Positions 23,286-31,094 of a stretch of 32,195 nt of DNA are shown here, one piece after another. How positions within the stretch are numbered: the stretch's first letter is position 1; each line of letters starts with the position of its first letter. A model generated the notes under the pieces. It did no database searches. It saw only the letters and a list, made by a program, of their open reading frames with translations, and had not been told where the DNA came from. The DNA is taken from assembly GCA_946541275.1 (NCBI GenBank), contig CAMNJH010000010.1, positions 1-32,195 on the forward strand, given 5' to 3'. Made by a program: the position numbers and the translations under genes. The DNA comes from an uncultured Prevotellaceae bacterium (GTDB lineage Bacteria > Bacteroidota > Bacteroidia > Bacteroidales > Bacteroidaceae).

Positions 23286-26200
23286 CTACAAATTCACTTG
23301 CATGCCCATGGTGACAGCCTTGGTGATAGGATAGTCCTCACCGCGTGGCTGCAGTGACTCAGGATCCCAGATGTCGAATTTCTTGGTAAGGAAGAACAGG
23401 TTGGAACCTGAGATGTAGAAGCGAATGTTCTGGAAGTGAATCTTGTTCACTAGCGTCTTGGGCAGTGTATAGCCAATGTCCAGATTCTTCAGTCGCAGAT
23501 AGCGGCCATCGCGCAGCCAGAAGGTAGAATTGCGGAAGTTATTGCCATTTCCGCCATAGCTCAGTCGCGGATAGGAAGCATTCACGTCCTCATGAGGCTG
23601 CAAGCCCAGCAATGAAGCAGTTTCGCTGTCCACCCAGCGGTCCTCCAGCAAGCCTTTGAACACATTGCCCCACTGTCCTTCGCTGAATGCATAGACATTC
23701 TTGCCGTAGGTCATGAATGTACTCTTACCAGCGCCCTGGAAATGCAGGTTGAAGTCGAAGCCCTTCCAGGCCACGGAAATACCCAGACCATAGATGAGAT
23801 TTGGACGGTCAGTAGCGCCAATGGCACAGACGTCGCCATCATCAATGATGCCATCGCCATTCACATCCTTGTACTTGATGTCACCAGGCTGAACAGCGCC
23901 GAAAGTCTGCGTTGGGGAGTTGCGAATGTCGTCATAGTCCTTGAACAGTCCGAGGGCAATCAGGCCACGCACCTGACTAACGCGGTAACCATGCTGATTC
24001 TGGTAAGGGTAGACATTATTCTCCTCGTCGTATTCTCCAATTTCGTTCTTGGAATAGGTCATGTTGCCACGCACAGTGAGGCTCACATCGCCCAGTTTCT
24101 GTTCATAGCGGAAGTTACCGTCAATACCGCGTGACTTCACCGAACCGACATTGGCGCGCGGGTAGTTCCAACCATTGCTGTCCCAATACTCCAGACCCAC
24201 GGTGGTCGGCAGGAAGCGACGCTCCTGATAGATGCCTGTACGCTTTTCGTCAAAGTAATCCACGGTGAGCGAGAACTTGTTGTGGAACAGCACCAGGTCA
24301 ATACCCAGGTCGTTCTTCGTTGCCACCTCCCATGTGACGCCTTCAGAAGCCACCTGACGATAGCGTGCGCCACCATAATAGTTGGTGAAGAACTGTCCCC
24401 AATAGTAGCCACCGCCACTCTGCTCCAGCGTGTAGAGATAGGGGAAGCGCGTACTGCCTGTGGCATCGCTGCCCACCTTGCCATGGCTGAAGCGCACCTT
24501 GAACATGTCAAGCCATGGTGCCCGTTCCTGCACCCAGGGCTCTTCACCGACGTTCCATGCCACCGACCAGGCGGGGAAGAATCCCCAGCGGTGTCCGTCG
24601 GCAAAATTCTCCGAGCCGTTATAGCCAAAGTTGTAATCCAGATAGTAACGGTTCATGAAGTTATAGGTAAACTGTGCGGCCAGTCCCTTATTCTTGCGTG
24701 ACACCGAATTCTTCACATCAGTACCCAGGTTCTGGGTGGAGATTTGCTGATCCTCGGTGAACTTCACGTTGGCACCCAGATTGTGGGCCCCTGCAAATGA
24801 GCGATTCCAGTGCAGCAGCAGGTCAAGGAATTCGCGGCGCCAACCATTGTTCGAGGTGGTCTGTTCCATGTCCTTCACGTTCTGCACCATCTGGAAGTCC
24901 AGCAAGCCTGTCTCAGTGTTGCGCGAGCGTGCACTGTAGAGTGCCGGCAGTCTGTGCAGGTGGATGGCGTTCTCATTATAAGTGTCAAAGCCGAAACGCC
25001 CAGTGAAAGTAAGTCCTTTAGTGATGAAGCCCAGGTCCTGCTCCAGCGTGACGTTGGTCTGGATGTTATTGTTCCACTCATTATTATACCCTGTCTGAGT
25101 GGAGCTCACCCACGGGTTGATGTAGTTCTCGTCAAGCGTGTAGATGGTTTCGCCATCGCGCTCCTCCGTGTTATACACACCCTTGGCAGGATAGTAACCA
25201 TTGGAGAACACCACAGGGGTATAGAGGGCATTGTAGCCGAAAAGCTGTCCCCACACCTTGCTGTCGCCGATGCCTGGAGAGTTCCTCTTGTTCAGGTTAC
25301 CACCAATACCCAGCTTCAGCAGCGTTGTCTTAGTCACGTCAATATCCACATTCATGCGATAGTTCCAACGCTTGTAGTTGGCATTGGTGTCGTACTTGCT
25401 CTTCAGGGTGTTGTCGGTCTTGTACATACCCTCATCTTCGGTGTAGGCCATAGACACGTAATAGCGTGCCGTCTCACCACCGCCACTCAGGTTTACATTA
25501 GCCCGATAACTCATGGCACCATCCTTCAGCAACAGGTCCTGCCAGTCCACATTGGGGTAGAGGTCGGAGTCCAGCCCCTCACGGATAATGTCGAGTTCCA
25601 CAGGCTGATAGAGCACGCCCAGGTTACGGGTGACACGAGCTTCGTTCAGATAGTTGGCATACTGAAAACCATCAACAAATTCGGGAGTGATAGTCCTCGT
25701 ATTGTAAGAAGTTTCCACCTTGCCGTTAATCTGTACCTTGCCGGCCTTGCCATGCTTGGTGGTAATCAAAATGACGCCATTAGCACCCTTGGAGCCGTAG
25801 ATGGCTGTGGCCGAGGCATCCTTCAGCACTGAGAAGTTCTCAATATCCTCAATGTTGATATCGTCAATGTTTTCGCGCTCAAATCCATCCACCAGGATGT
25901 AGGCTTTCGAGCTGGCACCGAAAGTGGAGATACCACGAATCCAGAATTCAGACGTATTCTTACCAGGCTGTCCGCTGGACTGGAAAGCCATGATACCGGG
26001 CACGTTACCTGCCAGTGTATTGGTCAGGTTGGAAGTGCTGTAGTGCTTCAGGTCCTCCATCTTCACATTCGACACAGCACCCGTCACGGTGAGCTTTTTC
26101 TGTACGCCCATACCTGTGACCACCACCTCGTCAATGGCATTCTGCACGTCCTCTTTCATCACGATGTCCACACTGGTCTTGTCACCCTTGATCAGTACTT

Positions 26201-26444
26201 CCTCTGTCTTCATGCCAATATAGGTGAAGACCAGGGTGCTGAACTCCTGCACCTTGATGGAGTATTCGCCGTTGAAGTTAGTGATGGTACCCAGGCCTTT
26301 GGCGCCTTTCACGATGACGCTGACACCAATCAGCTCCTCGCCATTGGTATCTGTGACTCGGCCGGTGACCGTCAGTTCTTTCTGCGCCATAGCCGACAGC
26401 GTCATGCTCAGCAGCAGGAATAGTATTGTCAGTTGTCTTTTCAT
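23286..26444 (-). CDS. SusC/RagA-type TonB-dependent outer-membrane transporter
   Basis: This 1,052-residue protein imports oligosaccharides across the outer membrane with energy from TonB. In order: signal peptide (MKRQLTILFLLLSMTLSAMAQ), a carboxypeptidase-D-like regulatory domain (about 24-100; VTGRVTDTNGEELIGVSVIV), the TonB-box-like DEVVVTGMG (about 106), the plug with the SusC signature ASATAIYGSKGANGVILITT (about 210-230), and a 22-strand-type barrel to the end (PITKAVTMGMQVNL). There is no N-terminal STN signalling domain, so sigma/anti-sigma control through this protein is unlikely. The length is typical. It starts 3 nt after the IPT/NHL gene stop, so the two are co-transcribed. Confidence 0.95.
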   Translation of the reverse strand: MKRQLTILFLLLSMTLSAMAQKELTVTGRVTDTNGEELIGVSVIVKGAKGLGTITNFNGEYSIKVQEFSTLVFTYIGMKTEEVLIKGDKTSVDIVMKEDVQNAIDEVVVTGMGVQKKLTVTGAVSNVKMEDLKHYSTSNLTNTLAGNVPGIMAFQSSGQPGKNTSEFWIRGISTFGASSKAYILVDGFERENIDDINIEDIENFSVLKDASATAIYGSKGANGVILITTKHGKAGKVQINGKVETSYNTRTITPEFVDGFQYANYLNEARVTRNLGVLYQPVELDIIREGLDSDLYPNVDWQDLLLKDGAMSYRANVNLSGGGETARYYVSMAYTEDEGMYKTDNTLKSKYDTNANYKRWNYRMNVDIDVTKTTLLKLGIGGNLNKRNSPGIGDSKVWGQLFGYNALYTPVVFSNGYYPAKGVYNTEERDGETIYTLDENYINPWVSSTQTGYNNEWNNNIQTNVTLEQDLGFITKGLTFTGRFGFDTYNENAIHLHRLPALYSARSRNTETGLLDFQMVQNVKDMEQTTSNNGWRREFLDLLLHWNRSFAGAHNLGANVKFTEDQQISTQNLGTDVKNSVSRKNKGLAAQFTYNFMNRYYLDYNFGYNGSENFADGHRWGFFPAWSVAWNVGEEPWVQERAPWLDMFKVRFSHGKVGSDATGSTRFPYLYTLEQSGGGYYWGQFFTNYYGGARYRQVASEGVTWEVATKNDLGIDLVLFHNKFSLTVDYFDEKRTGIYQERRFLPTTVGLEYWDSNGWNYPRANVGSVKSRGIDGNFRYEQKLGDVSLTVRGNMTYSKNEIGEYDEENNVYPYQNQHGYRVSQVRGLIALGLFKDYDDIRNSPTQTFGAVQPGDIKYKDVNGDGIIDDGDVCAIGATDRPNLIYGLGISVAWKGFDFNLHFQGAGKSTFMTYGKNVYAFSEGQWGNVFKGLLEDRWVDSETASLLGLQPHEDVNASYPRLSYGGNGNNFRNSTFWLRDGRYLRLKNLDIGYTLPKTLVNKIHFQNIRFYISGSNLFFLTKKFDIWDPESLQPRGEDYPITKAVTMGMQVNL

Positions 26445-26447
26445 ATC

Positions 26448-28211
26448 TTACTCCTCCGTAGCTTCTAAGTTTTCTTCCATGGTGATGGTACGAATGGCAA
26501 AGTTGTTAGTGTCGAGAATGTAGAAGATGAGCGTGTTCTCGCCCGTGATAGCATCACGATGCACGTCGTTCACCAGTCCCGTGGGACGGTTGAATCGGGC
26601 AAAGTCACGCAGTTCACCGTTCTCATTGCCGTAGGTCAGTCCGTCGGAATGGGTGGCATAGCCGCCACCGGCATAGGTTTTCACGATGCCCTCAGGGGTG
26701 AGCAGACGGATGGCATTATTCTGCGAGTCGCAGAAGTAGAAGTCATAGATGTCCTCGCGACCTTCAGCCTCATACTGCTCGTTTTTCACGAATGTTCCCT
26801 GATAGGGGCGATTGAGCAGGGCCGACAGGCCGACACCATCGGTGAAGCCCGAGTGGCTCATGTCACCGGCAATACGATAGGGAGCCGAGAAGCGGTGTGT
26901 CTGCTCGTTATAGTCGGTACGCAGGATATAGTTTTTGTTAATCACCACGATGTAGGCATACTTTCCACTGGGATGGATGTCAATCTGGAACTCCCAGCTG
27001 ACGTCCTGCACGGTGAACAGCTTCTCAAAGGCTCCTGTTCCCGACGAAGCGCCAGTATTGCTGTCATAGAGGTTCTGGTTGGCATAAGGCGACCAGCTGC
27101 TGCCCAGTCCGCCCAGCGAATCGGGCAGAACGCTGTTCCAGTAGCTGTTCATGTCCAGGCGCAGTACTTCGCCTTGGGTATAGCTGGTGAAGTAGAGCTC
27201 GCCATTGGGATGCAAGGAGGCTCCGTTGCACTGGCGATAGTTGGCCAGCTGGCGTACCGTGGAAGCATTGCTGAAATTGCCCTCTTTATCACGGTCTACG
27301 ATGTACACCGAGTTAGCACGGTAGTTGGAATCATCATTGTCGGCAGACACTATCAGGTGTTCACGCCATTTCTTCTGGTCGGGGGTGGCGCTTTCAACCC
27401 AGCCTTCAGGGGCATAGCCGTTCTTCTTGCCTGTCTCGTCGTCAACGACATAGGCAAAGGTGCCGTCCTCATTGTACATGAAGGGATCGACGGCAAAATC
27501 AATCGTGCGAAGACGCTGGTTGCTGAACTTGCTGACGGGCAGAATGGTTTCCACCGTCTTCTGCTTCAGGTCGATGAGCTGAATGCCATGGGCCACAGCG
27601 CCCAGGTCGGGTTCACGGTCGTAGACCACGAAAAGCTGGTCGTGATTATAGGGTGAGAACTGCATCACGCCGTCGTTCTTGAAACCGCTGCAATCGCTGA
27701 AGGGTCCATCTTGCCAGATGGCGTCAGAACGGTACTCATACGACTTGCCACAGAGTTTTCCCACCACCATCTTGCGCTCATACTCAAAACGCTCGGCGGC
27801 CTTTCCGGTCTGCTTGTCAACGGTCACCTCGACAGTGGCGAAGAGACGGTTGTTTTCAATCTGATTGTAGGCAGCCCCTGGCAGATAGCAGTAGATGGCA
27901 TTGTTTTTCACGCTGACCAGCACGGCTTTCTTACCACCAATCTGCACGTTGACCAGCGAGGAGTCGTTGCCGAAGTTGTTGCCCATGATCACAATCTGCT
28001 GGCCGACGCTTCCCGACTGAGGCGTGAAGCTGCTCACGGTCACTGGTTTCGACGGATCATAAGGATCAGAGGAACTCACGCCGACATAGTCTTCAACCGT
28101 GGTCGAAGACTCACAGGAGGCCCCCACCCAACCTCCCCCGGCAAGGGGAAGGAGTAAACAGACTACAAAGTGGAATAGCCTCTTTGCCTTTCTTAATACG
28201 TTTCTATTCAT
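26448..28211 (-). CDS. IPT/TIG and NHL-repeat surface lipoprotein
   Basis: This protein of 587 residues, counted from the ATG at 28211, is probably a surface glycan-binding protein acting with SusCD. I preferred this ATG to the upstream GTG at 28244 because MNRNVLRKAKRLFHFVVCLL makes a normal positively charged signal peptide. The IPT/TIG immunoglobulin-like domain at about 43-110 has PVTVSSFTPQSGSVGQQIVI and GNNFG. The rest looks like an NHL-type beta-propeller: repeated strands such as NGASLHPNGELYFTSY, IHPSGKYAYIVVINKNYILR and DSQNNAIRLLTPEGIVKTYAG, ending ILDTNNFAIRTITME. The signal peptide includes LPLAGGGWVGASC, encoded by a GC-rich palindrome that also supplies part of the lipobox. Genes of this type commonly lie next to susC in such loci. 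Ligand specificity is unknown. Confidence 0.82.
   Translation of the reverse strand: MNRNVLRKAKRLFHFVVCLLLPLAGGGWVGASCESSTTVEDYVGVSSSDPYDPSKPVTVSSFTPQSGSVGQQIVIMGNNFGNDSSLVNVQIGGKKAVLVSVKNNAIYCYLPGAAYNQIENNRLFATVEVTVDKQTGKAAERFEYERKMVVGKLCGKSYEYRSDAIWQDGPFSDCSGFKNDGVMQFSPYNHDQLFVVYDREPDLGAVAHGIQLIDLKQKTVETILPVSKFSNQRLRTIDFAVDPFMYNEDGTFAYVVDDETGKKNGYAPEGWVESATPDQKKWREHLIVSADNDDSNYRANSVYIVDRDKEGNFSNASTVRQLANYRQCNGASLHPNGELYFTSYTQGEVLRLDMNSYWNSVLPDSLGGLGSSWSPYANQNLYDSNTGASSGTGAFEKLFTVQDVSWEFQIDIHPSGKYAYIVVINKNYILRTDYNEQTHRFSAPYRIAGDMSHSGFTDGVGLSALLNRPYQGTFVKNEQYEAEGREDIYDFYFCDSQNNAIRLLTPEGIVKTYAGGGYATHSDGLTYGNENGELRDFARFNRPTGLVNDVHRDAITGENTLIFYILDTNNFAIRTITMEENLEATEE
28119..28154 (-). repeat. 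GC-rich palindromic repeat inside the IPT/NHL signal peptide
   Basis: In coding direction it reads CTCCTTCCCCTTGCC, then GGGGGAGGTTGGGTGGGGG, so CTTCCCC and GGGGGAGG can pair. It is translated in frame as LLPLAGGGWVGA and runs up to the lipobox cysteine codon region. Confidence 0.72.
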
Positions 28212-28240
28212 AGTTGTTGTTATTATTATCGTTTGTGTGA

Positions 28241-28277
28241 CCACTCCCCTCCCCCGCAGAGGGGGATTAAGGGGGGG
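28241..28277 (-). repeat. GC-rich palindromic repeat abutting the DUF4965 stop codon
   Basis: On the plus strand it reads CCACTCCCCTCCCCCGCAGA, then GGGGG and a further run of seven G. CCCCC and GGGGG form a tight hairpin. It touches the stop codon of the DUF4965 gene and precedes the IPT/NHL start by about 30 nt, so the hairpin would form in the junction between these two cistrons. Confidence 0.75.
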
Positions 28278-30779
28278 CTACTTCTTTTCGGTAAGCACTC
28301 TCATCCAGAAGCCGCCAATGACGCTGCGGGCCTTGAAGCCAACCATGCGTCCTGTCTTGGTGTCATACCAGTCGCTGGTGGGCACGCGGCTTTCGGTTTC
28401 GTTCATATACTTATAGATGGGTTCCACGAACTTCAGGAAAGTGTCCTTGTCCTTGGCCATGCCAGCCGTCCACATAATCCAGTCGTTCTTGGTGTAGTCC
28501 TTGCGGATGTCGAGCGGCAGACCATACTTATTCTGCTTCTTCAGGTAGTACTTCACGTCGCGCTCCATGGTTCCTTCTGGGAAGACACCACTCTGCCACA
28601 GCTTGTCCCAAATCATATTGTACTTCTGGCTCCAGGTGTTCTTGCGGTCGAAGGCCAGGCGGTAGTGGTCGCCCTCACGGGCATCTTTCTCCCACTTCAC
28701 GCCCATCTCGCGGGCACGTGCCAGGTACTTGTCGGCAGTGTCGTTGAAGCCCATCATGCGGGCAATCTCAGCGAAGGCAGCCACGCCCATGATGGCCTTG
28801 ATAGAGAGGTTGGCATTGTGGGCCCAGTGCCCGGCAAAGTCATCAGTGCACAGCTGGTTGGCGGGGTCCTGTCCGTTCTCTGAGAGATAGTTGGCCCAGG
28901 TCTCCAGAATGCCATAGTACTTACGCACGTAGTTGGCATTGCCGTCCTGACGACACAACTGGGCAGCCAGCGTGAGCATGTTGCCAGCCTCTTCAAGCGG
29001 CATGTCGCCACCATACACCTGGCCGTTGGCTATGGGGTAAGTGCCCAGGTCGTGGGCAGCGAAGGGCTTGGTCCAGCGGCCAGAGAGCGAGTAGTCGAAG
29101 ATGGAGGTCATCATGGCCTTCTGCAGCTCGGGGTTGTAGCAGAGGAACAGCGGGGCCTCTGGATAAGTCAGGTCAACGGTGTTCACGCAGCCGTTGGAGT
29201 TGTTTTCCTTCGAGAAGAACAGCAGGTTGCCATCCTCATCCTGGAACAACTTATGGGCGGCAATGACATGGCGGTAGGCGCCCGAGAGAATCTCGGCATA
29301 GTGCTCATTGCCAACAGCCACAGCGTCATCGTAGATCATCTTGTCGAACTGACGGCAGCGCTGCATGATGGAGGCATACTGAGAGTTCAGGCGACGGAAC
29401 ATTTGCTGAATGGTCACCGTGCCGCCGTGGGCCCAATAGCCTTTGTAACGCTTGTACATGTACTCAATGTCCTGCACCTCGTCGTAGCCCATCATCATGA
29501 AGCTGGCGGCCTGGCGGGTCTTTCCAAAGTCGTGGGTGTAGCTGAGCAAAGGCATGTTGGCAATTCTGTTGCTTTCAATGATGGCTTTACTGGTCGTCTT
29601 GCCCGTTGTGGTAAACTGGTTGATGGCCTCTTCAACATGGTTGATGGCAACCTCGCCATTGATGGCGGGAATGTAGAAGTAGCCCCAGTCAATGCAGATG
29701 CCGTCACCTTTCTTGGCGAGGATGGGCTGCTCGACGGTGCCTGTGCAGACATACTTCAGTTCGCCCCATTCGTTTTCCACCAGTCTGGAGCGCGTTGGCT
29801 GGCTTGGCTTGTTGATAGCCATCTCTGACGTGGCGCCAATCATCAGTTGCACGTTGTGCTCCTTGCCGTCGGTGCTGCGCACCTGATAAGAAATGTAATT
29901 AATGGGCGATGAGAGCAGGTCGTAGTCATCAATCAGCATGGGTGCTGTGAAGACCACGTCCAGCTCTACAGGCCCGCATATAAAGGTATAATATGTGTTG
30001 GTTGCAAGTACATCGACCGACTTCTGCTTTGCCTTTTCAATGTCCTTGGGGGCCAGACTCGTGTTCTTGAAGAGTCCAAAGTCGGTGTAGGCCCCACCAG
30101 TGGTGTTGTGACAGTGGGCGGCTATGACATTCTCACCCTCGTGCAATAGTGCCTTCAGGCGGGCATCCAGATGCAGCTTCACGCCCTCCACCCAGGTCTC
30201 GCCTGTATCGGCCACCTTGGTGCCGTTGATATAAAGCTCGAAGACGTCATCGTGTGAATACACCATCCAGAGGTCTTCCTGCAGGTCGGCAGCCTTCAGC
30301 TGAATGGTACGGCGCACGTATAGGTCGCTGTTCAGGTCGCTCCAGTGGGTACGCACGAAGCTCAGTCCGTCGCTGCCCCAGGCAGCCTGTCCGCGCTGCC
30401 ACCCCTGGGGTTTGAAATCGGGTTTCTCCCAGCCTTTAGGCTGCACCTTGCGACTGTAGTCGGCTTCCCAGGCTTCCTCGTCGGCCATCGGAATCACTGT
30501 TTCCAGCACTGCCCTGTCGGCTCCCATCCAGCGATAGGTCTTGCCGTCCACACGCAGCAGGCCGTCCATGGGTTTCTCATCATTGGTCCAGTGGCGAGTG
30601 GTACCATCTGTCAGCTGGTCGTAAGGTGACCACACGCTGAAATAAGGGTCGCTGACCACCAGGGGAACTGACGGCAGTCTCAGCTCCGTCTGTTTGTAAG
30701 GGGAAAACAACTCTGGCGACTGTGCCACTGCTGAGGCGGCGGCCAGGCCAAGCGTCATCATAGTTAAAATCTTTTTCAT
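28278..30779 (-). CDS. Glutaminase-A-like DUF5127/DUF4965/DUF1793 secreted protein
   Basis: I chose the ATG at 30779 (833 residues). It opens with a signal peptide, MKKILTMMTLGLAAASAVAQ, whereas the frame's earlier start has no signal. The sequence matches the GtaA-like family: LPSVPLVVSDPYFSVWSPYD at the N-terminus, then DUF4965-type SYTHDFGKTRQAASFMMMGY and NGCVNTVDLTYPEAPLFLCY, then an (alpha/alpha)6-type end (HWAHNANLSIKAIMGVAAFA, YNMIWDKLW, DWYDTKTGRMVGFKARSVIG). Residues about 150-245 hold an extra jelly-roll-like insert (DLYVRRTIQLKA, ELYINGTKVADT, GENVIAAHCHNTTGG), like GH2 sugar-binding domains. The family was named after a fungal glutaminase, but in Bacteroidetes it is common in polysaccharide loci, so a glycoside hydrolase role is possible. 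It is the first gene of the mannan operon; the true substrate is unknown. Confidence 0.8.
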   Translation of the reverse strand: MKKILTMMTLGLAAASAVAQSPELFSPYKQTELRLPSVPLVVSDPYFSVWSPYDQLTDGTTRHWTNDEKPMDGLLRVDGKTYRWMGADRAVLETVIPMADEEAWEADYSRKVQPKGWEKPDFKPQGWQRGQAAWGSDGLSFVRTHWSDLNSDLYVRRTIQLKAADLQEDLWMVYSHDDVFELYINGTKVADTGETWVEGVKLHLDARLKALLHEGENVIAAHCHNTTGGAYTDFGLFKNTSLAPKDIEKAKQKSVDVLATNTYYTFICGPVELDVVFTAPMLIDDYDLLSSPINYISYQVRSTDGKEHNVQLMIGATSEMAINKPSQPTRSRLVENEWGELKYVCTGTVEQPILAKKGDGICIDWGYFYIPAINGEVAINHVEEAINQFTTTGKTTSKAIIESNRIANMPLLSYTHDFGKTRQAASFMMMGYDEVQDIEYMYKRYKGYWAHGGTVTIQQMFRRLNSQYASIMQRCRQFDKMIYDDAVAVGNEHYAEILSGAYRHVIAAHKLFQDEDGNLLFFSKENNSNGCVNTVDLTYPEAPLFLCYNPELQKAMMTSIFDYSLSGRWTKPFAAHDLGTYPIANGQVYGGDMPLEEAGNMLTLAAQLCRQDGNANYVRKYYGILETWANYLSENGQDPANQLCTDDFAGHWAHNANLSIKAIMGVAAFAEIARMMGFNDTADKYLARAREMGVKWEKDAREGDHYRLAFDRKNTWSQKYNMIWDKLWQSGVFPEGTMERDVKYYLKKQNKYGLPLDIRKDYTKNDWIMWTAGMAKDKDTFLKFVEPIYKYMNETESRVPTSDWYDTKTGRMVGFKARSVIGGFWMRVLTEKK

Positions 30780-30923
30780 TCCGTTTTTTGTATATTGGTT
30801 ATTACTTTTTCTCGTTTCGCTTTTGCCTTCAAACAATCTTTTACCAAAAAAAAACCGAAATCCCATCGGAGAAAATAACTAACTATTAACTAACACTAAC
30901 AAATAACTTATGTTTTCTGACTG

Positions 30924-30930
30924 CAAAATA
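30924..30930 (-). promoter_or_regulatory. Possible weak -7 box of the mannan operon
   Basis: On the minus strand, TATTTTG followed by CAG resembles TAnnTTTG but is one base short, and the -33 region is poor. A weak core promoter would suit an operon that needs an activator. It lies about 145 bases before the first ATG, leaving a long leader. Confidence 0.3.
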
Positions 30931-31033
30931 ACACAAATTATCCCGAATTGAGGGAAAAATACTATTCAAAACAAAACAAAAGCCGTTCAAATGGGGTTTT
31001 TAGCACGACCATTGCGTAGTTGTGACCTATTTT

Positions 31034-31065
31034 TTTGGTTGAATGAAAAATAAATTGTAATTTTG
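31034..31065 (+). promoter_or_regulatory. Promoter of the GH43-like gene
   Basis: TTTGG (31034-31038), a 19-nt spacer and TAATTTTG (31058-31065) form a clear Bacteroidetes promoter, leaving a leader of about 25 nt before the ATG at 31095. The 17 bases at 31051-31067 are identical to those at the greA promoter. Confidence 0.65.
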
Positions 31066-31094
31066 CAGCATAGACAATAACTGACAACTCACTC

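Larger units (their letters stand above)
30780..31094. other. Divergent control region between the mannan operon and the GH43-like gene
   Basis: This 315-base AT-rich stretch holds a good plus-strand promoter (31034-31065) and only a weak minus-strand candidate (30924-30930) for the large operon. Short TAAC-rich words (about 30876-30908) fill the operon's leader. I see no clear operator palindrome. The regulator, probably a hybrid two-component or ECF sigma system as in related loci, is not in the window. Confidence 0.45.

Noticed and set aside
19662..28277. The GC-rich repeats as a CRISPR array or as ordinary terminators.
   Set aside because: Spacing is irregular, from tens of bases to several kb, the copies diverge, and most lie inside coding sequence, so neither explanation fits.
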